64,000 nt of DNA from Trichoplax sp. H2 (GCA_003344405.1 NOWV01000188.1:62001-126000); one strand, 5' to 3'. Positions 25,501 through 39,500 are shown, counted from the stretch's first letter. Notes: a model not told the origin generated them from the letters alone. Numbers and translations are program-made.

Positions 25501-26268
25501 TTACACCACCATCGAAGATCGTGCGGATAAAATTTGGAAAATTCAATACAATGATTTATTACGAGAATATCTATTTCGATCACCCAGCGTACCTCCATTG
25601 AATTTATTTACAATAATCAAGCAAATTTTTCCTACAAATATGACAAAAGCCGTTGCCGACTGGAAAAGTTTTCTTAATCAACTCATCAAATTAGAACATT
25701 TAAGTACGCATAGATGCTGTTAAGAGTACATTAGCCAATAAATTGACAGCAAAGTAAAAACTTAGCGCAATGCATAACTGAAAATCTTTTAATTCTTGAT
25801 CTTTAAATGTTAGAAATTCCCAGTAAAAACATGGGGGCCGCAAAAATCGAGGAACTGAGAATTTTAGAAAATAAATATCTGAAAGAATATTTAAGTCACA
25901 GTAACAAAGAGCTATCAGATAGGAATGCCAGGAGCATCGAAAATAAACTTGACAGTTGCCTTGCTCAGTAAGTCTGCTTTATCCGTGCCAAACTTGTTTT
26001 TTCTAAGTTGAAATTTATAATCATATCACTCTGCAGTAATATTTAAGATTTCATACTCCGCATTGATTTACAAATTTAATTATTGTACTTTTCATGTGGT
26101 CAATTAATACAGATTTATCATGATGTCTTAGCAATTGATTTTTTTGATAGGTTAATTAGACTAAATGGTGAAATTTTAAAATTAAAAAGAGAAAATCAGA
26201 GTATTGCAACATTTCTGGGACAGACGAGTTTGGCTAATCAACCTTATTTACGGCCTGCAGATAGCTAA
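13573..26268 (+). CDS. TRPM-like cation channel, copy A
   Basis: Predicted plasma-membrane non-selective cation channel subunit of the melastatin TRP family. Exons: 13573-13599 (tentative start, MNFNLTKKK), 15207-15301, 15558-15732, 16325-16684, 16976-17162, 17543-17693, 17816-17960, 18222-18288, 18979-19677, 19809-20113, 20364-20504, 20913-20978, 21346-21740, 22510-22738, 22842-23129, 23271-23399, 23539-23787, 24458-24626, 24919-25060, 25495-25703, 25814-25967, 26151-26268. They join in frame to about 1499 residues. Seen in order: FITENFHRRIC and CQCGG (N-terminus), PTDAFGKIQF, SLOG-like core with LTSGYH and THFILADDG, long linker (about 403-737), melastatin helices with LYLWAVL, S1-S6 (about 1111-1339), YGE filter (1285-1287), TRP helix with IWKIQY, then a short charged tail. 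E1150/Q1153 and N1175/D1178 match the TRPM2/4/5/8 calcium site. There is no kinase or Nudix domain. The first exon is the least certain part. Confidence 0.9.
18979..20113 (+). other. copy A: two exons coding a long Ser-rich charged linker
   Basis: Exons 18979-19677 and 19809-20113 encode about 334 residues rich in Ser, Asp, Glu, Lys and Ile, with recurrent SRSIND / TRSIND segments and no recognised fold. They sit between the SLOG-like region and the melastatin helices. The last 20 or so residues (FLLLEDIQSLTTIL) align with the place where other TRPM proteins have the ALAWNR helix. The Arg-Ser-rich repeats (for example SKSMAVSRSIND) look like possible phosphorylation sites. Confidence 0.8.
23271..25703 (+). 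other. copy A: transmembrane core, pore and TRP helix exons
   Basis: Five exons. 23271-23399 codes S1 and the start of S2, ending EEIKQ. 23539-23787 codes WNRTD at the start of S3, then S3-S4 and the linker NLGPKMAMI, which resembles the NLGPK / TLGPK signature of TRPM2/4/5/8. 24458-24626 codes S5 and the pore helix with VPYYRIYGE. 24919-25060 codes a pore loop with two cysteines and S6 ending LLLNLLIAIFK. 25495-25703 codes the TRP helix and SPSVPPL. Confidence 0.92.
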
Positions 26269-26827
26269 AACTTTATCTAATTATAAACTACGGCAACTCT
26301 GAAAAATTAATCGTGTAAATTATTTAGAACACTATAAATGCTGAGCTATAATGTTACTGTAAGGATTCCCACTATCTGGTAGTATTTCGGCGCATTAATT
26401 ATTTTAGTCATTTTTGGCTTAATTTTTTGCTTCAATGACACAAATAGTTTACGAAATATTCGCTTGATTTACTTAAGATATTATAAGTTATTTATACGCT
26501 AGTTAAAACTACGGAAGTTACTTTATATTTATTTTATTACTACTCGTAGTTTTGATATTGATGTAAGGATTACTTTCAATACTAGCTATATATATCAAAT
26601 GCTAATTTCATAAACGATGTTTTTAGAGATGAAGCCTAATGATCTTAATTTATTTTTGCACTATTTCTTAAGGCTTGTAATTCTATTAATGCTGCAACGA
26701 CATTATATTTTTATTTTAATTTTACATAAAACATTGACACAATTCCTTAAGGAGTAAATTCTTTCTTGGTCACAAGCTATACGTAAAAAATCAAATCTAT
26801 TGCAGCTTATGATAATAAGAACATCAA

Positions 26828-26872
26828 ATATGGTAATTTTAAGAACTTAAAGTTCTTGGTTACCTACCATAT
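26828..26872. repeat. 45-bp imperfect palindrome
   Basis: Outer arms ATATGGTAA and TTACctACCATAT flank inner arms AAGAACTT and AAGTTCTT, which are separated by one base. The whole could fold as a hairpin with small internal mismatches. It lies about 560 bp after the stop codon of copy A. Confidence 0.6.
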
Positions 26873-27956
26873 AATTGTAATCCATCAACTTTCGATCATG
26901 AAATTGCAAAGCATTTACAAGCACTGAATTTTCACGTTATTTCAATCAGCACCACAATTCGCAGTTGCTATTATAGGTAGGTTCTGTTTCTTATTCATTA
27001 TGAATAAGAATTATAATTATTATAATCTTGCATGTCCCGAATTTAAATGGATTTTTCATTTTCATATCGCCCGCAGCTATCATCGATTCGTAACGTCTAC
27101 AGCTGTCCAATTAAAAGTTATGGCACAAATTATCGCTTCACGCTATGAAATTTCGTTAATATAATTACGCAAAAATTTATACTTTTTAAATTAAAACTGA
27201 AATTATCAGTTTCGATATTGCCTTAATCTTAGATCAATTTATTGATATTGATGTATTTTAAATTATATAAAATTATCTATTGCCTGTAAAAATACAAAAT
27301 ATCTATTATATCAATTATTTGCATACCAAATATGAATTCTATTTAGGAAAAGAATTTGATACAATTATTAGTTCAAATTATAGGCAACTATTATTGTGTT
27401 CATAATGCCTGGAAATTTATGGAATGTCTAAAATTATCGAGACTAGAGAATTTCATGATTTCCTTTTATGATTACTCAATGCAATTTTCAATTAATGAGT
27501 ATTTAATTGATATGAGATTAAAGTGCTAATTGTAATAGCTTACCATAACACGAGTTAGATATGTGCTGGATTGCTACATTGTTTCTGGTTAGTTTTAATT
27601 ACACATCGAAAAATTTACGATTATGTTACGTGATGGTTTCAATTTGATAGCAAAGATCTAGAAAGGATGAATCCTTCCCGGTTAATACTTAGTTAATTAC
27701 GTGGCTAATGGGTTGGATTGCAATTTACCAGTTATTGAATGTTTGGAATATCGAATGAGTATAATAGTAAACTGAAAGAGGTGCACTGTAATCAAAAAGC
27801 TTGCTTTTGCCAGCATTTCTCTTATAATAGATTATAGAAATATGTAAGATACACATTTGACTCTTTGCCATCTTTCAGATTAGCTTACTCTTAAATCTTT
27901 AAATAGGTCACGTTTGTAAACTAAATTGTAAGATTACATCAGCGCCTATTGCTACT

Positions 27957-28200
27957 ACAGAGATCATGTAGTAAAGTAAATTCAACAAGAAATTGACGTC
28001 ATTGTCATATTTTGTAGATATTTAACCTCACTCCTATATTACAGTAGAAGAAAATTTGTAATTTTTTTTACGTCGACATAATATAATATCTTTAATTCTA
28101 CCTTTATTTAATTCCATAAATTAGAGTCGAAACAGAAAAATGTAAATGCTTGATTAGTGTTACCTACTTATGACGATTGCATGAATTCTATACATGAGCT
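27957..28200 (+). repeat. diverged direct repeat, left copy (about 240 bp)
   Basis: Shares blocks in the same order with 29692-29935: GTAGTAAAGT.AATT.AACAAG.AAATTGA, CTCACTCC.ATATTA.. GTA.A, TTTAATTCCA.AAATTAG.GT.GAAACAGAAAAA. The period is about 1.73 kb. There are no terminal inverted repeats or coding sequence, so the element type is unknown. Confidence 0.65.
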
Positions 28201-29691
28201 TAATGTCCAGTACCTTCATCGATCGTGGTATATTACAGCAAGAATTTATAACAGAAAATATGTATTTCTTCTTGTAAATAACACAAGCCATTTATGTACT
28301 TGGAAAGTTTAAATGTAATTGATTTCGTAGTTTCTTGCTAAATTTGATAGAAAGTATTATTAGTATATTTCGATAATGTGGATGCAACTACATATCTAAT
28401 ACCACGATCTCGAAACATTGTCTAGGCTAGGGATGTAGAAAAATAGGATTATGTAGGAAATTTGTTTACAGAGATGCTTAGTTAGAGACTTGAAAGAAGT
28501 AGTTAACGTATTGCAAAATGTAGAAATTTAACTGAAATTAAAATACATGTTTCAAACTCTTAATTATTTAATTAGATCTATTAATAGTACATATTACCGA
28601 TATCTACAATACATTCCACTGTACTTATTGATTGAGCTAGGGAGCAATAAGCGTGCTCTGCAAAATTGAATCGGATAACAGTAATAGTATAACGCAGATC
28701 AACTAAAATCAAGTTTTTAAAATAGATTTTGATGTCTTTAAACCGTGAATGTAAATCTTATAATTCATAATACCATTATTTTCGTAGTAACCAGGCACAA
28801 TTTGCTTAGTATGTAACTGCATCTACGTACTTGTCAAGCGATGCGGGTAAAGGATATTATGATGTAAGCCATCCTTTTAAATATTAATCAATCAGCATGT
28901 TTATCTATGAGTTACATGTTGTCACAACCCTCACTTGTGGCAAAGGAAAGTAAAGAATTCTAGTGTAGTTACTTAAGACATGGGCTATTTCTCCCAGTAC
29001 TTTCAGTTTCTATGAGAGAAGTATTTGAGAACTCGATTTCTCGGCTGATCTACACAGACAACTGACTAATTATTACACTATTCTTCACGATATGAGTCTT
29101 GCCGTTTCTTGAGCAATTGCTAACTTTATTCTACAAACATACGCGCTTAAATAGGTTTCAACAGTGAATTCCAATATTAACGGGTGAGAATTCATACTTT
29201 CATACTTTACAAGTTACATTAATTAGTATAATACATTACTAAATATACATGTCGATATTCTCAGACTTAGATAGCTACAAGCTATCAGGTGTTAAGACGC
29301 TTAACCTTCGTCTATATACGGCTCAATTTTTAGAGATTAACGCACCTTACAAACCTACAGTAAATTAGCTGTTAACAACTTATATTGCTATCACATTTCT
29401 ACCATCCTATTATCAGCTACAAGCGCATTAAACATAGCACATAACTTTATCTTATCTATTCATAAGCATTCATTAATCAACAGTTACTTAATTAGTAACG
29501 GCGTACCGCGACACATATATTAAAGTATATTTTAGCGAACAGAAAACACGTGCACTTATGTAACAACAAGCGTGATATTTATGTTGTGTGCGCGTGATAG
29601 TATACATACTATATATAATTTATATAATAGGTGCATTACGCTTACTAATAATTCTAAACATGTCATAGCTATCTGTCGTATTATCATATGC

Positions 29692-29935
29692 AATAAGTAG
29701 TAAAGTGAATTGAACAAGGAAATTGAGTTTCCACTTAGATTATTTTTAAGTAGCCAATCTCACTCCCATATTATGGTAAAGAAAGTTTACAATTTTCTTA
29801 TATCGAAATAATAATGTCTTTGATTCAACTGTGATTTAATTCCACAAATTAGTGTTGAAACAGAAAAAAGAACATTTTTGTTTTGTGCCACCTTGTTTAC
29901 AACCATTAGGCGAATTTAATTCTATATGGCCTACT
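29692..29935 (+). repeat. diverged direct repeat, right copy (about 240 bp)
   Basis: Partner of the repeat at 27957-28200, in the same orientation. The shared blocks are interrupted by substitutions and small indels, so the duplication is old. Confidence 0.65.
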
Positions 29936-30561
29936 TTCCATGAACATACCGACGGGGTACAATTACCATAAAATTTACCATTTTTGTAACGAGCCCCTAC
30001 CGTATTGTATATTCTTTATATATATATTTCCGAGGCCGGAATTGTTGAAGTCCAAGGATTAAATCAACACTATATTTCAGTTCTTTTATAACTATTAATT
30101 TAAATAAACTGTGAGTCATGTTTTCGTTAACAATTGATTTGTAATAATCACATTAATGGGTTCTTGGATTATATTGGGATAGAATATTTACTACAGATTG
30201 TAAACTAGCATAATATGGTATTAAATCTATTGAAATATATAATTCTATAGCTACTTAACTTCTGATAATTACTGGTAGGTAACTAAATAGAATTGTTAAT
30301 ACTGCAATGGGCTGACCGTAGCATTCAGCTATCGTCTATACAAATAATATAGGTGACAATCCATAGCAGCAGGAAACTTTCACATCATCATCACATTAAT
30401 TATTACCCGCGTTACTTATAATGTCACCATTGTATGTGTACACGTACGCATATACGCTAGATTAGTAGCTATAAATTTGCTTGCTATGAAGCAATCTATC
30501 GATAGCAAATTATTCTCTTTCAGCTCCTGAAGCCATAGACTGAACAAATTTTCCTCTAATC

Positions 30562-33500
30562 ATGAAGAGAAAGGTAACATCTCGCACAAATTACCTTTAG
30601 CTAACAGTTGATTGAGTTTTCTTTCTTGAATTAGTTTTCATATAAGTTGTAATATAGTTAAATGCTACAGAAGGCTGTTGGTATTTTAGGTTAAATGTCT
30701 GTAAAGATTATAATAGTTATGAGTAGAAATTTAGCCGGTTATAAGTTGAAATAAGTACCTTATATACTTGTGGTAACTTTTGGCTTACACAATCTCTTCA
30801 TACGCTAATCTTAGTAGAAAACTTGTCTAGCTGCCGATAAAATGCATTAAATCGTAATTTTAGAACTATTAGAATTTAAATATTTAGATCATATAAACTC
30901 TCCAAAGCATCTTAAATTGAGTTCTTTAAGTAGTGAAGCCACGAAGTTAGTCAGTACGTTGCTTGATCATAATGTCTATTTTATAATTAATAGAATTGAT
31001 TATCCAGGCCATATTACGCTATTGCTTATACCACACATTCAATTAAGTTGGTAAAAGTAAAATCATTTGTGGTATTATAAGCAATTCTCACGATTACATC
31101 CTACTTCTTGTTACTAATGTCTTGCATCTCCATGTCGATGTAAATTCATAAATTTGTTCACAGTGACTTTCCGGTGCTGTATTCTAGTGTAGAAATTAAT
31201 AAAGAGCAGTATTAATTAATATGCGGCAAAACAGCTGCTGTTGTCAGTATACCCTTTCCATAATCAATATTTAAGTGCAACTTTTGAAACGAATATCTTA
31301 AATAATATCAGTTTAAATTTGTTTATTTTTGCTTTAAAAGTAAGTCGGTATAAAAAATTGTATAACCTTGATGTATGTTGTTCAATAGATCATTTCTCAT
31401 TGGGTTTCATGTTAATGATCGATGATTCAATTACCTTTTTACTATACATCCTAAAGAATTGACTAGTCTAGCCGTCTGGAGGCATCTAAATATGTAGAAA
31501 GAGGCTCGATACAATATCGCTACAGGTTATCTAGGATCCCTCTGGCGCGTAATACTAAGTTATACATTCCAGTATTTCTTTGTGTATTTAGCAATTAAGA
31601 TGATATGAATTTAATTCTCTTCACTATCAAAAGTAAAATAAATCTAAATAACACAAATTCTACCTATTAATTACAGAATAAAATGTTTTCAATTTATAGC
31701 AACGAGCGGAGACAAAATTTATCACCGATAATTTCCATAAACGTGATTGCAATGGTTTCATAAAGACTATTGTCACAGAGAATGGACTAAAGTACGTCTT
31801 CTCATATTGTATCCTGCACATTGCCTGTTGCTAGTTTTAGTAGTAGGATTTATTATTCGATTCCTTTTAAATTTAAAAATTAGATATCAAATTTAATAGC
31901 AGACCTAAATTGCATATTATTTACATATTTAACTGTATTATCTATAACGGTCATCATTGTCGACTACGATAGTAATTTTGATCAAGTCATTAATAGTTAC
32001 CGAAGCTAATATACGTATCTTATTTTATCCGGAAATGGATGTTAACCAAGCATTGAGAGATGCCAGTGCGGTAGAAAACAACAATCTCATAAAAAAATCG
32101 ACTTGACGGTAGACTCCGAAACCGATTGGAGTATGGAGAGCCATACGGAAAAAAGTTGCACAGATGCTTTCGGTGAAATTAAGTTTTTTCGTTATCGCAT
32201 GAAATCATCCATGGCGAAGGTATAACATACTTTACTTTTGATGCTGTCCTCAATTGCATAATTTATACGGTAAATCAATAATTTATTTTATATCTTACTC
32301 TACGTGGCATATTACTTTTGAGTTAGTAATATCTGTCATAAAATTAAGCAAGGAGCCTAGAATATTTTGCTAAATCAAGAACTGACGACAAACTGAGAAA
32401 CTGAAAGCAAAATGTTTTGTATATTTACCTTATAAAATATCCCATACTGCACTATTTCAATGGTCCATGCTTTTTTAATTTCATTTATTACTTCTAGTAA
32501 TATCTGTACTACTACATACCGTGAACTTAGAACAGATTTTAGCTAAAAATAGCTAAAACTATCATATTTATTACGGATATACCGATGAAATCTATATCGG
32601 TAGATCGTTAAAGGTATAGCGTGTAATGTCTGACAAAATTATGATTTATTCATTCTCACTAGCTTAGATTATCATCTAAAGGCAGTTTGTCCAGATCTGA
32701 ATATCAATAAATAAGAACGAAAGATAAACTAATTTCTACAGCACTCTATTCAAATAACAGAAGTTACAAGCTGACATATGTAAACTTAAATTTTGCCATC
32801 TCTATTGCAACATCTTTATTATACGCGCGTGGTTATTAACATACACCTCTTGGTAGTAAGTTTTAAAAACAAATTTTAGTTCTATTTTATACATGACAAA
32901 ATGTAGACTAGATTCCTAGGTCTAGTTGAGGCATATGTATATTTATTATTCTATATATATGGATTATCGCTCGATCTGAACATAATAAAAGATGATAATA
33001 AATATCTTTTTTATTTATTCCTCCTTCTATAGTATGTAAGAGTTGCGGCAGACGATTCAGTAGATCACTTACTAGAGTTGCTAAAGCAGTATTGGGACAT
33101 TGACAATCGAAGCTTTGTCATATCCATCATTAGTGATGGTGACGTTAAAAATACTGGACATTCGCGGAAGATCAAGAAAGCATTTTATGATTGTTTGATT
33201 AGAATTGCTAATAGGGTGACCGTTTGTATTCTTACTTCTGGGTATCATCAAGGTGTTATCAAAGATATGAGCCAAACCTTAAATCAAGATGGTAAAGACA
33301 GCGACAATAATAAAAGGCATAAGCATGTCATCATTGTTGGTATTTCAACATGGGGAGCAGTTTTAAATAGAGAGCTGCTGCAAAGTGAAACGGTGAGTAT
33401 GTAATGAAAATAGACGGGATAAAATATAATATCAAGATCATGTTTAAGTACCATTTATCTCAAATCATGATTACTAATAATTTATGATGTGGCTTATAGA

Positions 33501-36500
33501 GTGTATTCATAAATGACTTATATTAGAGTTTCTAATCCGTAGAAATTACGGATAAATTTATATTGTGCTACATCATTATGATTGCCAATACGAAGCCGGC
33601 AGATTTTAAAACCTATAGCGAAATTGCATCAGATAGCATAAATCAGTTGTATCAATATCTACTAGAGCGTACTCATTAGATTAACTAATTTATTAACGTT
33701 TGTATTCCCTAGTAATTACGTAAAAAATTGATATGTTGTATCATTATGACTACCAATACCATGTGGGCTGCTTTTATAATCTAGAGCAAAATTGCATCAA
33801 ATAACAAATCAGCTATACTAATATTTACCAGGATGTATTCATTAGTAAAACTTACATTTACGTTTGTTGTAATTACGATAAAACTTATATCATGTAATAT
33901 CATGATAACTACTGTACCAATGCAATTAGAGCTGGTTTTAAAACCTACGTCAAAATTATATCAGATGACATAAATCAGTTCTATTAATATGTACTAGTTT
34001 ATGCCAATCTGAAAGATTTCGAAAATAACCATTTCTTTCAGTTTACGATTTAATATTTACAATGATTGCATTTATTTAATAAATATTCTTATTAGGGATC
34101 CGGTAGCTATCCTGCTGAATACGTCGCTGTCAGGAAAGGCGTCCAACGATATGTTCCGTTAGACCCTAACCACACTCATTTCATCTTGGCCGACGATGGA
34201 ACTACTGGTCAAAGAGCTGCTGAAGAGGTTTTAAGAAAGGAGTTAACCAAGGAATGGCGAAAGAAAAATAAGCAAAGTTTGGGTAGGAAATGAAAAATCC
34301 CTAATAAATTTGATTTCCTATTTAAATCTGCATTTCCCAGTCCGGATAGATTACATAACATGATCATAGGATGATTTGGGTTGAAAATCTCAACGTAGTT
34401 TTCTTAAGATTAGCCCTAGTACTAATGCTTATATCGCGTCTCACTTTGCTAACGGTGATTGTTTTAGCTTATATACTCTAAGAACTATTGCACCCCCGCA
34501 GAGTAAGCTTAAATAAAATAATTAATCAGCAACCCTCAAAAATTTATAAGGCATTAAAAAGTTACTGGAAGCTGATTTCTAAATCGTAATCAATGTAAAA
34601 GTGAAAATAAATAGACGGCAGTCTCGTAATGATTTAATCATAAATTATGTATAAATTATGCAAAATAAATTTTGTGCCAATCCAAAGCAATCCCATCTGC
34701 TATGATAACATCAAGATACGTGCCATTTCGATCATAAAATTCGAGGATTACATATTTTTAATAGCATTACTAATTTCGTATTGTAGGTTTGAGTCGATTG
34801 ATTCGAATTGTAATATCTGGAAATGTAGAATCACTTCATAAAGTTAGAGACTATGTTGCTAGCGGAAGAACTGTTGTCGCTGTCAAGGACAGTGGAGGTG
34901 CCTCTAGTGCATTAACCTATATCAAAAGTGATGCTAGGTAAGTTTGAATATTGTAAGCTAATCAGATTAGTATAATGTCTTATATGACGAATAAATCAAA
35001 ATAAGCATTAAGTTAGACTTAACACTAGTGCATATATTGATGAATTTCGTATTAGGAATTTAAATAATAGAGAAACTCGAAATAAGTTGAAAGAAATACT
35101 GAAATATTCCACAACCGATGGCACTTCTATGCCAGATAGTGTCTTTGCGATGTGTTTAGAGTATATAGAAACAATTCAACGATACTTAAAAAAGGTATTG
35201 GTCGATGCCATTGAATTTTGATAACTGATCTTAAGTTGCTTAACGCATTATTACTCCAATAATAATTAACGTAATGCCGCAGATTAAGCAAATTATTTTA
35301 TATGTTGCACTGACTAAAATTGAAGTGCTACCCAAACAGAATAGGAGTTATGTTCTACATCTTTACATTTTCATGGTTATTGTTAGATAATCATTTATGA
35401 TTGCCCTAAGGATGAATATGGAAAGTTTCTTCTCCGAATTCTCATGGGGCGAGGTATAATTAGAAATAGTAATAGTGATGCAAAATCATACTTGAATTCA
35501 TCATAACTTTAATAATTATAACGAATAGATATATTCAACACACTTACCGTGTATAACATCAGTTAGCATCTTAGATCAAATGCCTATCAATATTTCAGAA
35601 TAAGTACACGTTCATTGATTTTAAATTTTGAATAGAATGCTTTTAGGCTATGCTGCATACATATGTCACTACAGCTAAAAAATTCTGTAGTTATGATTAC
35701 AAAGAGTTTTACTATTCGTTAGTTAAGAGATTATATGAATCTGTTTCATTTAGTAACATAAAAAATGCGAAATTGATTATATAAACTTTCTAGTGTATTT
35801 TAACCCTCTTACATATATTATTAAGCAGGCTTCCTATATGCCATTTTTTGTATTCCCCTTTAGCTAAGCATTCAACTACTGAAAGTGAGGTTGGCAGTAT
35901 TGATGTCAAGTTTGAGGAACAAGATAAAAATAGCATGATGCAGATACATGATGGCACTCCGTCTTCGATAACACCACCAACGCCAAGAAGACATGTAATG
36001 ATGGCAACGTCTTTAGATAGCGCCGTGACATGTTTAAGAGAAAAGCCCGCTTTTCAAAGATCGTTATTCAGCCAAGGAGATAGACCACTTAAATCTGATC
36101 CGGTGTTAGAAGAAAGTAAAGATCTAAATATAGTTCCAAGATTATTGGATTATGGAGCTAGTAGGCCAACTAGACACTCCTTGGCTATCATCCCTTTAGG
36201 GAAAGCAAGTGAAAAATTAGATCAGGAGACTCACATAAGAACGCGCCAAAATTCAGATGATTATTCGTCCGGAATGCAATATACCGATGAAAAAATAGGT
36301 ACCAATGGCGCAACGTTATCGCTAGTATCAAGCCCTTTTGCGACGGATGAAAACAGTAGTAAAATGAAAAACATGAATAGGTTATCATCAGAAACATCAG
36401 AAATGCAGAAGTTGTCATCTCATGATGCGAATAAAGATGAAGGTGGTGATGAAGGAGTTAAATACCAGAATGATCAAACCGTGCTCAATGGTGCAGTATC

Positions 36501-39500
36501 ATTATCGTTGCCACAACCCCCTATGGATTACAATAATAATAATGATTTAGAAAACAGGGATAGAGCAATATCGCAAGGATCTGATGGCTCCGTATTTGGT
36601 AGCAATGCAATTACTATCACTCCACAGCCGCAAATGACAGGCATGTATGGTATTTCAGATTACCAGTTTAAATTTGTAGTATGCTGCTATCTGGTACGCT
36701 AATTTCATCTTAATTTACATACACATATTAAGTGATATATTAAGCAAAATTTTAATAAAATATTTCGTAACAAATTAGCTTACTATCGATTTATATATTA
36801 ATGCATATAATGTTAATCTGATAAAAGAGTCCTATCTAGATCTCAATTCGTTCTCAAGATATCTGGCAGTTTATCCATTTGACAATTTTTTAGAGTCATT
36901 TCGATTCTATTTTTAAGACTTTAGTATGCAGCCCCGAATAAAAACGATTTCCACCTACGATAAAGACGTAGTAATAGCTGGTGATAATGAAACGAATATG
37001 TTACAAACTTTAGAGCCAATTGCAGTCCAAATTAATGATGTTGATTACATAGAAGAAAATGAGGACGATGAAGCAAGAACAAATAATGATAAGCCAGCAG
37101 AATCAACAATCATTGAAGTACCCCAAGGGATTGAATATCCGCAGCTGTTAGATCACCGATCAAGATTTGACTTACCGCAATCAGGTAATTCTTCAACGTA
37201 ATATCAAAAAATGCAAATGAAAGCGAAGTAATGTTTAGTAAAGTGCTCATACATAATTCACCCTGATTCGGTGTATGATGCATTACTAATATGTCGAACC
37301 CAATTTATAAGATATCTGATTAATGTCGATATTATTACAGGTACAGAAGAAGCTGGTGACATGAAAGGACAAAATGTGGAGGAGTCTGAAAGTAAATGGG
37401 GAAAAATTAAGCAGAAACTGATGCATAACGATGAAGATAGAGCATCATTGGATGACCATTCTTGTTTAGCGAAGATAGATTTGTTATTATCGCGAGATGA
37501 TACTATTAACTGCTTCGATCCAAATGAATCCAAAAGGTTACAGTTAATAGAACTTCTTCTACTGGAAGATACAATTAGTTTGACTAAAATCATAGCAAAT
37601 GGCAGAAAGGTAAGAGTTATGCTCACCACGATTGATAAAATACTGTAAAAATTGTCTAATAGTAAGTATTGTCTATTTTTCACTTGTATAAGTAGAATTT
37701 ATCCAATACTACTTTAACTAAATGTGCTTCACAAATGGAAAACTTGGATACATTTGAAGGAGACGCATACCGCGATTTCTCCCAATTTATAACCTCTAAA
37801 ACTTTAACGGACTTATATGAATTGGTATGTTTAGAAATCTGCAAGCTATTTGCATATAAACTATTTAATGAAGCAGAATTAAATGCTTTGCTTACAGCGT
37901 CGATAGAAAATATCTTATGAAAGATTTCCATTAATTCAGTAAAAATTACAAAATAAATAATGGCTTAAAGTCTACATAAAGTAAAAGTCTACAATTTACA
38001 ATAACAGTTGTAGTGGTATAGCTTTCGATATAGCTCAATGTATCCATTTGCAGTTATTAAAAAGACATAAAAGGAAACCCACATATTTATTTCGGTAAAG
38101 TCGCATACGACAATTGTAGTACTATTTGTGAAAAAGTAAAATTTAGTATCTTGAATAGAAAATTGAATTACAGCAATTTCTTCGTCTTTACTTATAACAT
38201 ATATATATATAGTGAATATGTGTGCTAGTAAAATAAGTAATATTATCGACCTAAATAGTGATCTATTAAAAATTACCTTAAATGATTTGTTGAAAATATT
38301 TCAATCGTATATTTATCTACTAATATGTATATACAGTAATATCGTGATCTTAATTACAGTCTATGCCATCTCTTTACAGGCTAACCAATGCGTATTTTAT
38401 GAGTTATACAGTTTTGAATACATCCATACATGCCGAGATTCTGAGGTAAGAAAACTCAGATATATGATATGAAAAGGATACTCGATTGATAAGAGAAACA
38501 ACTAGCAGAAAATTTCTCAATAGTAGCCCTAAGTAAATGCAAATATGCCTGGAACGGAAGGTTGCATTAGTTATACCTATAGTAACAAAATCGATATAAC
38601 GAGATAGCATCATACCGGCTAATTCAAAAGTTAAGACAATTAGTCATAACTACTTGTTCTTGCGATAACTGATAAAACACTTCAATATACATGTACCTGT
38701 CGGCTTTCTCTGCTCAGTTAAAATCGATTTCTAGTTAATAAAATTTACAGCATATTACAGTAAAGTATTTAATTTAGAGCTTGTGATTGAATTTATGGAT
38801 GAAGAGATTTATGCTTATGAATGTATCATTCATACAACAGGATATAAAGTATATGTTAACTTATTGAAATAAAATATTAAATGGTAGGAATTTCTAATCA
38901 GCTCGTATTTTATAATCTAGAGATTCAATAATAACGAACAATGTATGAGGACGATAGATAGGGTTGGAAATATTATTGCTATGTTAGTAGGTCATAATTA
39001 TAACAATCCATACACTGAAGAAAAAATTCGCCGGTCCCATTCATCAAATTCAATCAAGGAAATTAGTATAAAATCTAGAGTAGATTGTGCCAATCTTCCT
39101 ATTAAAGACCCGTACAACCAGTTATTCTTATGGGCTGCATTGACGAGCCACGATAAATTAGCGTTCTATTTATTGGAAATGGTCCGTTATCCTATTGCCG
39201 CCGCTTTGTTGGCTGCTTATCTTTTGATTAAATTGTCAAATAAGATGTTAGATGATGAATTCTGTGCTGCTGCGCAGGAATATAACTTTGAATTACTAGA
39301 CGATGCTTATAAAACGACAAATATTCAAATATTACGGAATCGTAGCAGGTAAGATTTTCAACATTTGATATTAGTTATAGAATATAAGGTACCGATATTT
39401 ATCTAATTCACCATTTGTGGGAAATATTCTTTTAACCCATAAACATCACCTAACAATTTGATTGCTAGTATTTCTATTTATAAACTATAATGTAAATAGA

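Larger units (their letters stand above)
26269..30561. other. intergenic A-B, no gene seen; contains repeats
   Basis: About 4.3 kb between copies A and B. No coding exon was recognised. It holds a 45-bp imperfect palindrome (26828-26872) and a diverged direct repeat of about 240 bp (listed separately). No AATAAA lies directly after the stop of gene A, so its 3' end is unassigned. The promoter of copy B should lie in the right half. Confidence 0.55.

Noticed and set aside
26269-30561. an additional TRPM copy or exon relics in the A-B interval
   Set aside because: I looked for the conserved blocks (THFILADDG, LWTG, YGE, SVPPL) and saw none there.
37258-37683. 141-codon minus-strand frame opposite the third linker exon of copy B
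   Set aside because: A shadow of exon 37341-37609. It has no similarity to known proteins and no exon partners.
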